46,004 nucleotides of DNA from positions 1 through 46,004 of the forward strand of contig NZ_SMJZ01000052.1 of NCBI RefSeq assembly GCF_004348345.1, read 5' to 3'. The notes below the pieces were generated by a model. That model made no database searches. It saw nothing but the letters and a program-made list of their open reading frames with translations, and was not told the origin of the DNA. Position numbers and translations under genes: made by a program. Shown one piece after another: positions 1 to 10,127 of this stretch. The DNA comes from Nonomuraea longispora. Its GTDB lineage: Bacteria > Actinomycetota > Actinomycetes > Streptosporangiales > Streptosporangiaceae. The first letter of the stretch is position 1, and each line of letters starts with the position of its first letter.

Positions 1-87
1 CCGCCCGCGCGACCCGGCCCCCCGCCAGCACGGAAGCTTCCGGCTGCGTACCGGCCTTCCCCCAGGGACAGGCTCTTCGCAGAGCGC

Positions 88-126
88 GCGGGCGCCCCGG
101 GGCGTGTCGTGCCCGGGGGCGCCCGC
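88..126 (-). terminator. Hairpin terminator after hisG
   Basis: A 16-bp inverted repeat with one mismatch (arms 88-103 and 111-126, 7-nt loop) begins 8 nt beyond the hisG stop codon. It is very GC-rich and has no T-tract, as is common for actinobacterial terminators. Bases 1-87 to its left show no gene I can support. Confidence 0.6.
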
Positions 127-134
127 GGAAGATG

Positions 135-980
135 TCAGAGGCGGCAGGCGTAGATGTCGGTGACCAGGATCGCCCGGGCGCCGATGTCCCAGAGCTGGTC
201 CATCACCTGCTGGTGGCCTTGGCGCCGGACCATCGCCCGCACGGCCACCCACCCCTCGCGGTGCAGCGGGGAGACCGTCGGCCCCTCCATGCCGGGCGTG
301 AGGGCGATGGCCTCCTCTATGCGCTCGGCGCGGATGTCGTAGTCCATCATGACGAAGTCGCGGGCGTGCACGACGCCCTGGAGGCGGCGTACGAGCTGGT
401 CGCGGCCCTGCGTCCGCGGCGCGCTCTGCTGTTTGATCAGCACGGCCTCCGAGCGCATGATCGGCTCGCCGAACACCTCGAGGCCGACGTTGCGCAGCGT
501 CGTGCCGGTCTCCACGACGTCGGCGATGGCGTCGGCCACGCCCAGGCGGATCGCGGTCTCGACGGCGCCGTCGAGTTTGATCACGCGGGCGTCGACGCCC
601 TGGTCTGAGAGGTATTTGTCGAGCAGCCCCGCGTAGGAGGTGGCGATGCGCCGGCCGTCGAGGTCTTTGACCGACGACATCGTGCCCGCCATGGCGGCCA
701 GCCGGAAGGTGGAGCCGCCGAAACCGAGCGGCATGATCTCCTCGGCCGGGGCGCCCGAGTCGATCAGCATGTCGCGGCCGGTGATGCCGGCGTCGAGAGT
801 GCCCTCGCCGACGTAGATGGCGATGTCGCGGGGCCGCAGGAAGAACAGCTCGCAGCCGCTGGCCTCGTCGACCACCACGAGCTCTTTGCTGTCCCTGCGC
901 GGCCGGTAGCCGGCCTCTTTGAGCATGCTCTGGGCGGCCTCGCTGAGGGCGCCTTTGTTCGGTACTGCCAGACGCAGCAT
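135..980 (-). CDS. hisG: ATP phosphoribosyltransferase, long form
   Basis: Catalyses the first step of histidine synthesis in the cytoplasm, joining ATP and PRPP to give phosphoribosyl-ATP. The 281-residue protein begins MLRLAVPNKGAL and contains the GITGRDML and GVADAIADVVETG segments typical of the phosphate-binding region. Its length and the last ~75 residues fit the long HisG form with a C-terminal regulatory domain that binds histidine, so no HisZ partner is needed (family knowledge). It follows hisE on the same strand after 61 nt, and the two probably share a transcript that ends at the hairpin at 88-126. The ATG start fits the family N-terminus. Confidence 0.96.
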   Translation of the reverse strand: MLRLAVPNKGALSEAAQSMLKEAGYRPRRDSKELVVVDEASGCELFFLRPRDIAIYVGEGTLDAGITGRDMLIDSGAPAEEIMPLGFGGSTFRLAAMAGTMSSVKDLDGRRIATSYAGLLDKYLSDQGVDARVIKLDGAVETAIRLGVADAIADVVETGTTLRNVGLEVFGEPIMRSEAVLIKQQSAPRTQGRDQLVRRLQGVVHARDFVMMDYDIRAERIEEAIALTPGMEGPTVSPLHREGWVAVRAMVRRQGHQQVMDQLWDIGARAILVTDIYACRL

Positions 981-1041
981 GTCAGGTCCTTGTCGTCTCT
1001 GTCGCTTCTCCAGGGCTTGCCGGTGACGGGCGCGTCGCGCC

Positions 1042-1305
1042 CTAGAGATGCTTGTAGACCTGGTCGAGCCCGATGCCCTTGGCGATCATGAGCACCTGCA
1101 CGTGGTAGAGCAGTTGGGAGATCTCCTCGGCGGCTCTGTCGTCCGACTCGTGCTCGGCGGCCATCCAGCTCTCGGCGGCCTCCTCGACGACCTTCTTGCC
1201 GATGGCATGGACGCCGGCGTCGAGCGCGGCCACGGTGCCCGAGCCCGCCGGCCGGGTCATGGCCTTCTCTGACAGCTCGGCGAACAGCTCTTCGAAGGTC
1301 TTCAT
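1042..1305 (-). CDS. hisE: Phosphoribosyl-ATP pyrophosphatase
   Basis: Hydrolyses phosphoribosyl-ATP to phosphoribosyl-AMP, the second step of histidine synthesis. The product is 87 residues, the usual size of a stand-alone HisE. It shows the all-alpha MazG-like metal-binding pattern [10 protein letters not shown] followed by [14 protein letters not shown]. The open frame continues far upstream, but that part is only the shadow of the helicase tail; the ATG at 1305 matches the family start (MKTFEELF). It lies directly before hisG. The 211 nt between it and the helicase stop should hold the promoter for both his genes and the helicase terminator. Confidence 0.94.
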   Translation of the reverse strand: MKTFEELFAELSEKAMTRPAGSGTVAALDAGVHAIGKKVVEEAAESWMAAEHESDDRAAEEISQLLYHVQVLMIAKGIGLDQVYKHL

Positions 1306-1461
1306 GGTCTCTCTCGTCGATTGGCTGACGTGCCTGTCAAGCCTAGTCTGCGCCAGGCACTGGCGCTGCCCGGTGTCCGCCACGCGGGACGCGCGAGCAC
1401 AACGCTCCTTCACCCGCGGCATCGCGCTCAGCGGCCGAAGGGCTGATCCCGTACGGAACGG

Positions 1462-1499
1462 CGCTGCCCGCCGCACCTGGGCAGGTGCGGCGGGCAGCG
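1462..1499 (-). terminator. Strong hairpin terminator after the DEAD-box helicase
   Basis: A perfect 17-bp inverted repeat (arms 1462-1478 and 1483-1499) with a 4-nt loop lies 18 nt beyond the helicase stop. It separates the helicase transcript from hisE. There is no T-run after the stem. Confidence 0.75.
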
Positions 1500-1516
1500 G
1501 CGATGGCGAACGGGCG

Positions 1517-3310
1517 TCAGCGCTCGTAGCGGCCGGAATTGCGGCGGTAGCCGCCCTTGCCGCGCTCCCCCGAGCGGAAGCCGTCACGCGGCCCACGCTC
1601 GTCGGGACGGCCGCCGCCGGAGCGGTAGCCGTCGCGCGGGCCCGTGGCAGCGCGGTCGTCGGAGCGGTAGCCGCGCTCGCGGTCGGCCGAGAACGGGCGG
1701 CCGCGGTCGGAGGCGTAGCGCGGGCCCGCGGCAGCGCGGTCGTCGGAGCGGAACCCGCCCCGCTGGCCGCGGTCGTCCTGGCGGACGGGGGGACGGTCGT
1801 CGGAGCGGTAGCCGCCGCGCGGCCTGCCGTCACGGGGCTCGCGGCTGAAGGGCCGCTCACCGCCCTGGTCATGGCGGCGCGGACGCCGGTCGCCGTCGAA
1901 CTCCCGGCGCGGGCCGCGGTCGCCACCCGACGGGAACGGCCGCTCACCGCCCTGGTCGTGGCGGCGCGGGCGCCGGTCGCCGTCGAAGTCCCGGCGCGGG
2001 CGGCGGCCGCGCCGCTCGGAGCCGTTGTGGCCGCCGTCACGGCGGGGCCGCAGCGGCTTGCGCACGTCGGGCTCCCAGACGGGGACGGGCTCGCCGCTCG
2101 GTGTGCGGGCCCCCGTCACCTCGGCGAGTCTGGGGTGCCCCGCGGTGACCTTCAGGCGGAACGGGTGGATGCCGGCGCGCCGGGTGAGCGCGTCGGTCGA
2201 GCGCCGCTCGTTGGGCAGCACCAGCGTGACCACGGTGCCCTTCTCGCCGGCGCGGGCCGTACGGCCGCCCCTGTGCAGGTAGCTCTTGTGGTCCTGCGGC
2301 GGGTCCACGTGCAGCACCAGGCTGATGTTGTCGACGTGGATGCCCCGCGCCGCGACGTCGGTGCAGACGAGCACGCCGATGGAGCCCTCGCGGAACTCGG
2401 CGAGGATGCGGGTGCGCTGGTTCTGGCGCTTGCCGCCGTGCAGGCCGCCCGCCTTGACACCGACCCGGGCCAGCTGCTTGCACAGCCGGTCGACGCCGTG
2501 CTGGGTGCGGACGAAGATGATCGTACGGCCCTCGCGGTTGGCGATCGCGGCCGTGACGTCGAACTTGTCGTCGCGCGTGACCTGCATCACGTGGTGCTCC
2601 ATGGTGTCGACCGGGGAGGTCGCGGGGGCCACGGAGTGGGTGATCGGGTTCTTCAGGAAACGCCGCACCAGCTTGTCGACGTCGCCGTCGAGCGTGGCGG
2701 AGAACAGCAGCCGCTGCCCGTCGGCCGGCGTCTGCCCCAGCAGCTCGGTGACGACGGGGAAGAAGCCGAGGTCGCACATGTGGTCGGCCTCGTCGAGGAC
2801 ACTGACCTCGATCTCCGACAGGGAGCACTCACCCTGCCTGATCAGGTCGCCCAGGCGGCCCGGCGTGGCGATGACCACGTCGACGCCGCGCCGCAGCGCC
2901 TCGATCTGCTTGCCCATCGACATGCCGCCGACGATGACCTTCATGCGCAGCCCGAGGCCGCGACCGAGAGGTTCGAGGGCGTCGTGCACCTGGAGGGCCA
3001 GCTCCCGGGTCGGCACGAGGATCATGGCCTTGGGTCTGCCGGGGGCGGGGCGCACACCCGCGATGCGGGCCATGGTGGGAAGGCCGAAGGCGAGCGTCTT
3101 GCCGGAGCCGGTCTGGCCGCGGCCGAGCACGTCGTGGCCGGCGAGCACGTCGGGGATCGTCGCGCTCTGGATGGCGAACGGGCTGTCGAAGCCCAGCTTG
3201 GCCAGCCCGTTCACGAGCGGCTTCGGCAGGCCGAGCAGCTCGAACTCGGAGGGGCCAGGCTCGGGAGTGGTCTCGCCGAGCTCGGGCATGACAGCGTCAA
3301 GCATGGTCAC
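1517..3310 (-). CDS. DEAD-box ATP-dependent RNA helicase with Arg/Gly-rich tail
   Basis: Unwinds RNA duplexes using ATP; relatives act in cold adaptation, ribosome assembly and mRNA decay. Of 597 residues, about 20-390 form the two RecA-like domains: Q motif (FAIQSATIP), Walker A (GQTGSGKT), PTRELA, Walker B as DEAD (VLDEADHM), SAT (LLFSATL) and the C-terminal [10 protein letters not shown] motif. Residues from about 420 on are a low-complexity tail dominated by R, G, D and S with recurring RSDD and PRDG units, a likely RNA-binding extension. The start may be GTG at 3310 or ATG at 3304; a GGAAAGG stretch lies 12 nt before the GTG. It is RhlE/DeaD-like, but the exact subfamily is not certain. 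Confidence 0.93.
   Translation of the reverse strand: MTMLDAVMPELGETTPEPGPSEFELLGLPKPLVNGLAKLGFDSPFAIQSATIPDVLAGHDVLGRGQTGSGKTLAFGLPTMARIAGVRPAPGRPKAMILVPTRELALQVHDALEPLGRGLGLRMKVIVGGMSMGKQIEALRRGVDVVIATPGRLGDLIRQGECSLSEIEVSVLDEADHMCDLGFFPVVTELLGQTPADGQRLLFSATLDGDVDKLVRRFLKNPITHSVAPATSPVDTMEHHVMQVTRDDKFDVTAAIANREGRTIIFVRTQHGVDRLCKQLARVGVKAGGLHGGKRQNQRTRILAEFREGSIGVLVCTDVAARGIHVDNISLVLHVDPPQDHKSYLHRGGRTARAGEKGTVVTLVLPNERRSTDALTRRAGIHPFRLKVTAGHPRLAEVTGARTPSGEPVPVWEPDVRKPLRPRRDGGHNGSERRGRRPRRDFDGDRRPRRHDQGGERPFPSGGDRGPRREFDGDRRPRRHDQGGERPFSREPRDGRPRGGYRSDDRPPVRQDDRGQRGGFRSDDRAAAGPRYASDRGRPFSADRERGYRSDDRAATGPRDGYRSGGGRPDERGPRDGFRSGERGKGGYRRNSGRYER
1851..2010 (-). repeat. 87-bp direct repeat inside the helicase tail
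   Basis: A block beginning GGCCGCTCAC on the plus strand occurs at 1851 and again at 1938, with about 70 nearly identical bases each. The period is 87 bp (29 codons), so the frame is preserved. It encodes two copies of an [18 protein letters not shown] unit. Confidence 0.85.
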
Positions 3311-3611
3311 GAAATTCGTGCCTTTCCGTCGAAGTGGCGCGTCACTTCTGCGAAAGGACGAGCCGGGACGTACGGCGCTGGCCGTACACGTTCAGGGGCA
3401 CCCGCCGTCGGGGCGGGTCGAGAATGAGGGAGACACACCGGGGCACCGGCCGCAGGCGGCGCGAGACGCGCAATGAGACGTCAGGTGCGTTTGGTGCCAA
3501 CGCCGGGATGTTATCGGATATTCCCCCGGATGGGCCCGGACCTTCCAAAACCCGCCTGGCACACACACTGAAACGGCCGACGCTTTACGCCAGCCGCAAC
3601 AGCAGAAAAGA
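3311..3611 (-). promoter_or_regulatory. Upstream region of the helicase gene, about 300 bp without a gene
   Basis: The gap between sufT and the helicase start holds no convincing reading frame. On the minus strand it contains an AT-richer stretch around 3505-3525 (AATATCCGATAACAT) that could hold a -10 element. That would leave a 5' leader of about 190 nt. Long leaders are common for cold-shock helicases (family knowledge), but no specific fold is visible by eye. Confidence 0.35.
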
Positions 3612-3971
3612 TCAGACGTTAAAGCCTAGCATACGCAGTTGCTCACGGCCTTCATCAGTGATCTTGTCCGGCCCCCACGGCGGCAGCCAGACCCAGTTGA
3701 TCTTGACATCGGAGACCATGCCGTCCAGCGCGGAGTGGGCCTGGTCCTCGATGACGTCGGTCAGGGGACAGGCCGCGCTGGTCAGCGTCATGTCGATGGT
3801 CGCCACCACCTGCCCGTCGTCGGACGGGTCGAGATTGAGCCCGTAGACCAGGCCCAGATCGACCACGTTGATGCCGAGCTCGGGGTCGACGACGTCCTTG
3901 AGCGCCTCCATGACCTCGTCAACGTTCGTGTCACCCTCGAAGCCGGTCGGGGTCTCCACTGGCTTGCTCAT
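3612..3971 (-). CDS. sufT: SufT/MIP18-family iron-sulfur assembly factor
   Basis: A small DUF59 (MIP18/PaaD-like) protein of 119 residues that helps mature Fe-S proteins together with the SUF machinery. The DPELGINVVDLGLVYG core and TLTSAACPLTD, which carries the conserved cysteine, are diagnostic; GREQLRMLGFNV at the C-terminus is also typical. It is the last gene of the suf operon, 61 nt after sufU. The equivalent in mycobacteria is the last gene of the suf locus (Rv1466; from memory). The ATG start gives a short charged N-terminal extension before the domain. Confidence 0.92.
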   Translation of the reverse strand: MSKPVETPTGFEGDTNVDEVMEALKDVVDPELGINVVDLGLVYGLNLDPSDDGQVVATIDMTLTSAACPLTDVIEDQAHSALDGMVSDVKINWVWLPPWGPDKITDEGREQLRMLGFNV

Positions 3972-4032
3972 GACACCTCCTTCGCGGTCGTGAGCGAACC
4001 ACCGGGTCGCATCGTGCCTTCGTTCCGCTCAC

Positions 4033-4473
4033 TCACGTGGCAGCGCTCCTCACTACAGCGTCCTTGTAGGCCATCCAGGAAAGCAACGCGCATTTGACGC
4101 GCGCCGGGAACTTGGCGACGCCCGCGAACGCGACCGCGTCGCCGAGCACCTCCTCGTCGGCCTCCACCTTGCCCCTGCCCTGCATGAGCCGGGTGAACTC
4201 GTCGACCACGGAGAGCGTCTCCTCGACCGTGGAGCCGGTGGCCAGCTCGTGCAGCACGGACGCGGCCGCCTGACTGATGGAACAGCCCTGCCCGTCGTAG
4301 GAGACGTCCAGGATCTTGCCGGCGTCGCCCACCTTGACCCTGAGCGTGATCTCGTCGCCGCACGTCGGGTTCACGTGGTGAACCTCGGCGTCGTACGGCT
4401 CGCGCAGCCCCCGCCCCTGCGGGTGCTTGTAGTGTTCCAGGATCAGCTCCTGGTACATCGACTCGCCGATCAT
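4033..4473 (-). CDS. sufU: SufU, zinc-dependent sulfurtransferase partner of SufS
   Basis: SufU takes persulfide sulfur from SufS and passes it to the SufBCD scaffold. The 146-residue sequence has the zinc/sulfur ligands expected for SufU rather than scaffold-type IscU: C38 and D40 in NPTCGDEI, C64 in GQGCSISQ, and C128 in ARVKCALLSW. The insertion before the last cysteine is also SufU-like. It starts 2 nt after the sufS stop, so the two genes are almost certainly co-translated. An alternative ATG lies at 4458. Confidence 0.95.
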   Translation of the reverse strand: MIGESMYQELILEHYKHPQGRGLREPYDAEVHHVNPTCGDEITLRVKVGDAGKILDVSYDGQGCSISQAAASVLHELATGSTVEETLSVVDEFTRLMQGRGKVEADEEVLGDAVAFAGVAKFPARVKCALLSWMAYKDAVVRSAAT

Positions 4474-4475
4474 GG

Positions 4476-5728
4476 CTATGCGAACACCTTCTGAACGTGA
4501 TGGAGGCCGCGCACCAGGGCGTCGATCTCGCCCGTGGTGTTGTACAGGTAGAACGACGCTCGCGTGGTCGCCGGTATTCCGAAGCGCAGATGCAGGGGGC
4601 GCGCGCAGTGGTGCCCCACGCGTACGGCGACGCCGAAGTGGTCGTCGAGGATCTGCCCCACGTCGTGCGGATGTATGCCCTCCAGCGTGAACGACAACGT
4701 GCCGCCGCGCTCCTCGATGGTGTCAGGACCGATGAGACGGAGGCCGGGCACCTCGCGCAGGGCATCGAGCGCGTGGGCCGTCAGCGTGCGCTCGTGGGCC
4801 TCGATGGACTCCATGCCGACGCCGGTGAGGTAGTCGACGGCCGCGCCGAGCCCGACGGCCTCGACGATCGGGGGCGTGCCCGCCTCGAACTTGTGCGGCA
4901 CGGGAGCGTACGTCGAGCGGTCCATCCAGACCGCCTCGATCATCTCGCCGCCGCCCAGGAACGGGGGCATCGCGTCGAGCACCTCGGCCCTGCCCCACAA
5001 CACGCCGATGCCCGAGGGGCCGACCATCTTGTGGCCGGTGAAGGCCACGAGGTCGGCGCCGAGCCGGGACACGTCCACCGGGTGGTGCGGCACGGACTGG
5101 GAGGCGTCGAGCAGGACGAGCGCGCCCATCTCGTGGGCCCGCGCGGCCACCTCGGCGACCGGGTTGACGGTGCCGAGCACGTTGGACTGGTGAGCGATCG
5201 AGACGATCTTCGTCCGCTCGGTGATGACGCCCGGGTCGTAGTCGAGCCGCCCGTCGCCGGTGACCCCGAACCACTTCAGGGTCGCGCCGGTGCGCTGCAC
5301 GAGCAGCTGCCACGGCACGATGTTGGAGTGGTGTTCCATCTCGGAGATGACGATCTCGTCGCCCGGGCCGAGCGTGAAGCGGGGATCGGTGACGGCCGGG
5401 TTGCCGAAGGAGTAGGCGACCAGGTTGAGCGCCTCGGAGGCGTTCTTGGTGAAGACCACCTCGTCGCGCGAGGGCGCCCTGATGAAGCCCGCGACCTTGT
5501 CACGGGCGCCTTCGTAGGCGTCGGTGGACTCTGCGCCCAGCAGGTGCATGGCCCGGCCGACGTTGCTGTAGTGGAATGCCAGGTGCTCGCGCATGGTGTC
5601 GATGACCTGGTTGGGCTTCTGCGAGGAGTTGCCCGAGTCGAGGTAGACGAGCGGTCGCCCGTCGGGCAGCTCGCGGGAGAAGACCGGGAAGTCCTTCCTG
5701 ATCTTCTCCACGTCCAAGCCGTCGTATG

Positions 5729-5732
<4 letters not shown>
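4476..5732 (-). CDS. sufS: Cysteine desulfurase SufS (PLP enzyme)
   Basis: Converts cysteine to alanine and delivers sulfur as a persulfide for Fe-S cluster assembly. The protein is 418 residues, typical of group II desulfurases. Visible marks are the PLP-lysine segment FTGHKMVGPSGIGVLWG, the cofactor-binding EHHSNIVPW, and the active-site cysteine in VGHHCARPLH near the C-terminus. Its ATG overlaps the sufC stop (ATGA), indicating translational coupling. The sufU start follows 2 nt after its stop. Confidence 0.97.
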
Positions 5733-6475
<743 letters not shown>

Positions 6476-6479
6476 GTCT

Positions 6480-6800
6480 TTATGACTCCTTCGAGAGCGA
6501 GACGAGGACGTCATCGCCGTCGATCTTGACTGTGTATACGTTCACGGGCCGGGTCGCTGGCGGCCCCGTGGGCTTGCCCGTACGGACGTCGAAGCACGAG
6601 CCGTGCAGCCAGCACTCCAGCGTGCCGTCGTAGACCTCGCCCTCGCTGAGCTTGACCTCGGCGTGGGAGCAGACGTCGTGCAGGGCGAAGACCTCCCCGC
6701 CCTTGCGTACGAGCGCGACCGGCGTCTCCCCCACCTCGACGCCGAGCACCCCGCCGTCGGGGATGTCGTCGAGCGCGCACACCTTCTCGAATGCGGTCAT
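6480..6800 (-). CDS. Rieske-type [2Fe-2S] ferredoxin in the suf operon
   Basis: A soluble 106-residue Rieske protein of the NirD/dioxygenase-ferredoxin type. The cluster ligands are visible as C-S-H (VCSHAEV) and C-x2-H (CWLHGSCFD). There is no membrane anchor. It is nested between sufD and sufC and overlaps sufD by 4 nt (ATGA). That placement is usual in actinobacterial suf operons and suggests electron supply to cluster assembly, but its exact role is not established. Confidence 0.93.
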   Translation of the reverse strand: MTAFEKVCALDDIPDGGVLGVEVGETPVALVRKGGEVFALHDVCSHAEVKLSEGEVYDGTLECWLHGSCFDVRTGKPTGPPATRPVNVYTVKIDGDDVLVSLSKES

Positions 6801-7921
6801 CGGGCCAGCTCCGCCTCCACCGCGCCGAGCACGCGCTCGCGGATCTCATCGACCTGGATCTTCTCGATGAGCTGGCCGAGGAAGCCCTTGATGACCAGGC
6901 GGCGGGCCTGGTCGTAGGGGATGCCGCGAGCCTGGAGGTAGAAGATGTGCTCGTCGTCGAGGCGTCCGGAGGCGGAGGCGTGCCCCGCTCCCGCGACCTC
7001 GCCGGTGAGGATCTCCAGGTTGGGCACCGAGTCGGCGCGCGCCCCGTCGGTGAGGATGAGGTTGCGGTTGAGCTCGTAGGTGTCGGTGCCCTCGGCCTCG
7101 ACCCTGATGATCACGTCGCCGATCCAGACGGCGTGCGCCCTCTCGCCCTGCAGCGCGCCGCGGTAGTCGACGTTGCTCTTGCAGTTGGGCTGCGAGTGGT
7201 CGACGAGCAGGCGGTGCTCCAGGTGCTGGCCGGCGTCGACGAAGTAGAGGCCCGACAGGTCGGCGTCGCCGCCGGGAGCGGTGTAGGACACGCTGGGCGC
7301 CAGGCGTACGAGGTCGCCGCCGAGCGTCGCCACGAAGCTGCGGAAGGTCGCGTCCTTGGCCAGCTGGGCGTGGTGGTGCGAGACGTGGACCGCGTCGTCC
7401 TCCCAGTCCTGCAGGCTGACGACCTTGAGCGTGGCGCCGTCGCCGACGACGAACTCGACGTTGTCGGCGTAGACCGCGCTCCCCTGGTGCTCGATGATCA
7501 CCACGGCCTCGGCGAGCGGCCCGACTTTGACCACGACGTGACCGTAGGTGGCGCCGTCGAGGCCGCCGCCGCGCACCTCGACGCGGATCGGCTCGTCCGG
7601 CGTGGCCTCCTTGGGCACGGTCACGACCAGCGCCTTCTCGAAGGCGGAGTAGGCCTGCGCGCTGACCCGGTCGGCCGGCACGTAAGCCTGGCCGATGCGG
7701 GGGTCGCCACGCCCCACCCACTCCGCGGTGACCCCGGCCGGCGTGGTGACCTGGGTGAGCGCCTGGCCGGTGACCTCGGCCTTGCCGTTGTGCAGCCCCT
7801 TCAGGCGCGAGAGCGGCGTGAACCGCCACGCCTCCTCGCGCCCTGTCGGGACGGCGAAGTCGGCCAGGTCGTAGGACGCCTTCTCGTGCAGGGTCGACAG
7901 GGGCTTCTCGTTCAGGCCCAT
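6797..7921 (-). CDS. sufD: SufD scaffold subunit
   Basis: Partner of SufB in the SufBCD scaffold on which Fe-S clusters are built. The chosen ATG at 7921 gives 374 residues starting [18 protein letters not shown]; the upstream open frame is only the shadow of sufB. The beta-helix core and the conserved tail (LQARGIPYDQARRLVIKGFL) are clear. Its start overlaps the sufB stop by one base (TGATG) and its stop overlaps the Rieske start (ATGA), so translation is coupled on both sides. Confidence 0.95.
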   Translation of the reverse strand: MGLNEKPLSTLHEKASYDLADFAVPTGREEAWRFTPLSRLKGLHNGKAEVTGQALTQVTTPAGVTAEWVGRGDPRIGQAYVPADRVSAQAYSAFEKALVVTVPKEATPDEPIRVEVRGGGLDGATYGHVVVKVGPLAEAVVIIEHQGSAVYADNVEFVVGDGATLKVVSLQDWEDDAVHVSHHHAQLAKDATFRSFVATLGGDLVRLAPSVSYTAPGGDADLSGLYFVDAGQHLEHRLLVDHSQPNCKSNVDYRGALQGERAHAVWIGDVIIRVEAEGTDTYELNRNLILTDGARADSVPNLEILTGEVAGAGHASASGRLDDEHIFYLQARGIPYDQARRLVIKGFLGQLIEKIQVDEIRERVLGAVEAELAR

Positions 7922-9333
7922 CAGCCGACGGCTCCTTCCATCTGCAGCTCGATCAGCCGGTTGAGCTCGAGGGCGTATTCCATGGGCAGCTCGCGCGCGA
8001 TCGGCTCGACGAAGCCACGCACGATCATGGCCATCGCCTCGTCCTCGTCGAGCCCGCGGCTCATGAGGTAGAAGAGCTGGTCCTCGCTCACCTTGGAGAC
8101 CGTGGCCTCGTGCCCCATCGAGACGTCGTCCTCGCGGACGTCGACGTAGGGGTAGGTGTCGGAGCGGCTGATCTGGTCGACGAGCAGGGCGTCGCACTTG
8201 ACGGTGCTGGCGCTGCCGTGGGCGCCCTCCTCGATCTGCACGAGACCGCGGTAGGAGGTGCGGCCGCCACCGCGCGCCACCGACTTGGAGATGACGCTGG
8301 AGCTGGTGTGGGGCGCCAGGTGCACCATCTTGGAGCCGGCGTCCTGGTGCTGGCCCTCGCCGGCGAACGCGACGCTCAGCGTCTCACCCTTGGCGTGCTC
8401 GCCCATGAGGTAGACGGCCGGGTATTTCATCGTCACCTTGGAGCCGATGTTGCCGTCGACCCACTCCATGGTCGCGCCCTCGTAGGCCACGGCGCGCTTG
8501 GTCACCAGGTTGTAGACGTTGTTGGACCAGTTCTGGATGGTCGTGTAGCGGCAGCGCGCGTTCTTCTTCACGATGATCTCGACGACCGCGCTGTGCAGCG
8601 AGTCGGAGGAGTAGATCGGCGCGGTGCAGCCCTCGACGTAGTGCACGTAGCTGTTCTCGTCGACGATGATCAGGGTCCGCTCGAACTGGCCCATGTTCTC
8701 GGTGTTGATCCGGAAGTAGGCCTGCAGCGGGATCTCGACCTCGACGTTCGGCGGCACGTAGATGAACGAGCCACCGGACCACACGGAGGTGTTGAGCGCG
8801 GCGAACTTGTTGTCGCCCACCGGGATGACCGAGCCGAAGTACTCCTTGAAGAGCTCCTCGTGCTCCTTCAGGCCCGTGTCGGTGTCGACGAAGACGACGC
8901 CCTTCTCCTCGAGGTCCTCACGGATCTTGTGGTAGACGACCTCGGATTCGTACTGGGCGGCGACGCCGGCGATGAGGCGCTGCTTCTCCGCCTCGGGGAT
9001 GCCGAGCTTGTCGTAGGTGTTCTTGATGTCGGTGGGCAGCTCGTCCCAGGACGTGGCCTGCTTCTCGGTCGAGCGCACGAAGTATTTGATGTTGTCGAAA
9101 TCGATGTCCGTGAGGTCGGAGCCCCAGGTCGGCAGCGGCTTCTTGCCGAACAGGCGGAGGCCCTTCAGGCGAAGGTCGAGCATCCACTCCGGCTCGTTCT
9201 TGAGCGCGGAGATGTTGCGGACGACCTCCTCGGACAGGCCGCGCTTGGCCGCCGCACCCGCGGCATCCGGGTCGGCCCAGCCGAACTTGTAATTCCCGAG
9301 GCCTTCCAGCTCCGGGCGGTCGGTGACAGTCAC
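7921..9333 (-). CDS. sufB: SufB scaffold subunit
   Basis: Main scaffold subunit for Fe-S cluster assembly; binds SufC and accepts sulfur. It is 470 residues, close to the family norm. Conserved stretches include [16 protein letters not shown] near the N-terminus, [17 protein letters not shown] in the centre, and the C-terminal [20 protein letters not shown]. Translation starts at GTG 9333, overlapping the sufR stop (GTGA). Confidence 0.97.
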   Translation of the reverse strand: MTVTDRPELEGLGNYKFGWADPDAAGAAAKRGLSEEVVRNISALKNEPEWMLDLRLKGLRLFGKKPLPTWGSDLTDIDFDNIKYFVRSTEKQATSWDELPTDIKNTYDKLGIPEAEKQRLIAGVAAQYESEVVYHKIREDLEEKGVVFVDTDTGLKEHEELFKEYFGSVIPVGDNKFAALNTSVWSGGSFIYVPPNVEVEIPLQAYFRINTENMGQFERTLIIVDENSYVHYVEGCTAPIYSSDSLHSAVVEIIVKKNARCRYTTIQNWSNNVYNLVTKRAVAYEGATMEWVDGNIGSKVTMKYPAVYLMGEHAKGETLSVAFAGEGQHQDAGSKMVHLAPHTSSSVISKSVARGGGRTSYRGLVQIEEGAHGSASTVKCDALLVDQISRSDTYPYVDVREDDVSMGHEATVSKVSEDQLFYLMSRGLDEDEAMAMIVRGFVEPIARELPMEYALELNRLIELQMEGAVG

Positions 9334-10028
9334 CTTCCGGTCTCCTTGCTCTTGTCTCTATGTGCGGATTGGCCCAGCGTCTGCGGGCTCACATGTGTCG
9401 TGCAGACCCCGTCGCCGTGGGCGATCGTGGCCAGGCGCTGCACCGGGACGCCGAGCAGTTGCGCGAACGCCTCCGTCTCGGCCTCACACAGCTGCGGGAA
9501 CTCCGCCGCCGCGTGTGCCACCGGGCAGTGATGCTGGCAGAGCTGGTCGCCGCCCGACTTGGCCTTGCTGGCCGAGGCGGCGTACCCCTCCACCGACAGC
9601 GCCTGCGCCAGCACCTGCACGCGCTGGTCCGCCGGCACCGTCCGCATGACCGGCTCCAGCCGCTTCAGCAGGCTCGAGACCTGCGAGCGGGCGAAGTCGG
9701 CCACCGCTTCGTCGCCCATGCGCTCGGCCAGGAAACGCAGCGCGCTCCCGGCCAGGTCGTCATAGGCGTGCTCGAAAGCACTGCGCCCCGCGTCGGTGAT
9801 GGCGAACAGCTTGGCCGGCCGCCCGCGACCGCGCTGTCCGCGCGGGCGCGCCATGCGAGGCTCGATCAGCCCGTCGGCCAGCAGCGCGTCGAGGTGGCGG
9901 CGGACGGCGGCGGGCGTGAGCCCGAGCCGCTCCCCGAGCGCCCCGGCCGTGACGGGACCATGCTCCAGAATCAGCCTGGCGACACGGGCGCGCGTGCCGC
10001 GCTCGGTGCCGGGCTCACTCAGGTGCAT
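9330..10028 (-). CDS. sufR: SufR, Fe-S-sensing repressor of the suf operon
   Basis: Winged-helix regulator that represses suf when it carries a [4Fe-4S] cluster (family knowledge). Residues 10-80 form the DNA-binding domain ([19 protein letters not shown]). From the ATG at 10028, cysteines C164, C168, C181 and C209 have the SufR ligand spacing, with QLCQHHCPV and FPQLCEAE visible. A GTG at 10037 would add three residues but would start inside the proposed operator, so I prefer the ATG. The stop overlaps the sufB GTG. As first gene of the operon it would control itself. Confidence 0.93.
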   Translation of the reverse strand: MHLSEPGTERGTRARVARLILEHGPVTAGALGERLGLTPAAVRRHLDALLADGLIEPRMARPRGQRGRGRPAKLFAITDAGRSAFEHAYDDLAGSALRFLAERMGDEAVADFARSQVSSLLKRLEPVMRTVPADQRVQVLAQALSVEGYAASASKAKSGGDQLCQHHCPVAHAAAEFPQLCEAETEAFAQLLGVPVQRLATIAHGDGVCTTHVSPQTLGQSAHRDKSKETGR

Positions 10029-10033
10029 GTTTT

Positions 10034-10048
10034 TCACAACATCAGTGT
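10034..10048 (-). promoter_or_regulatory. SufR-type operator ACACT-N5-TGTGA
   Basis: The minus strand reads ACACT GATGT TGTGA, an exact match to the inverted repeat I recall for mycobacterial SufR. It ends 5 nt before the sufR ATG, so a bound repressor would block transcription or initiation. That SufR is the binder is inferred. Confidence 0.6.
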
Positions 10049-10108
10049 GCCGTAATTCCTTCCCGCTTCACAAACGGATCGGGGAACCGAGGGAATGCAA
10101 TTTCTCAC

Positions 10109-10127
10109 GCAGGGTAGGCTTACCTAA
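10109..10127. promoter_or_regulatory. Iron-box-like site (IdeR/DmdR/DtxR type) upstream of sufR
   Basis: The plus strand GCAGGGTAGGCTTACCTAA matches the remembered actinobacterial iron-box consensus TTAGGTTAGGCTAACCTAA at 15 of 19 positions. It overlaps the last codons and stop of the upstream MFS gene and lies about 80 nt before the sufR start. It may add iron control to suf. Confidence 0.5.

Noticed and set aside
1196..3427. A 743-codon open frame on the plus strand across the helicase gene
   Set aside because: It is antisense to a complete DEAD-box helicase with every motif; its composition (Val/Ala/Arg-rich) is the usual GC-bias shadow and it shows no domain.
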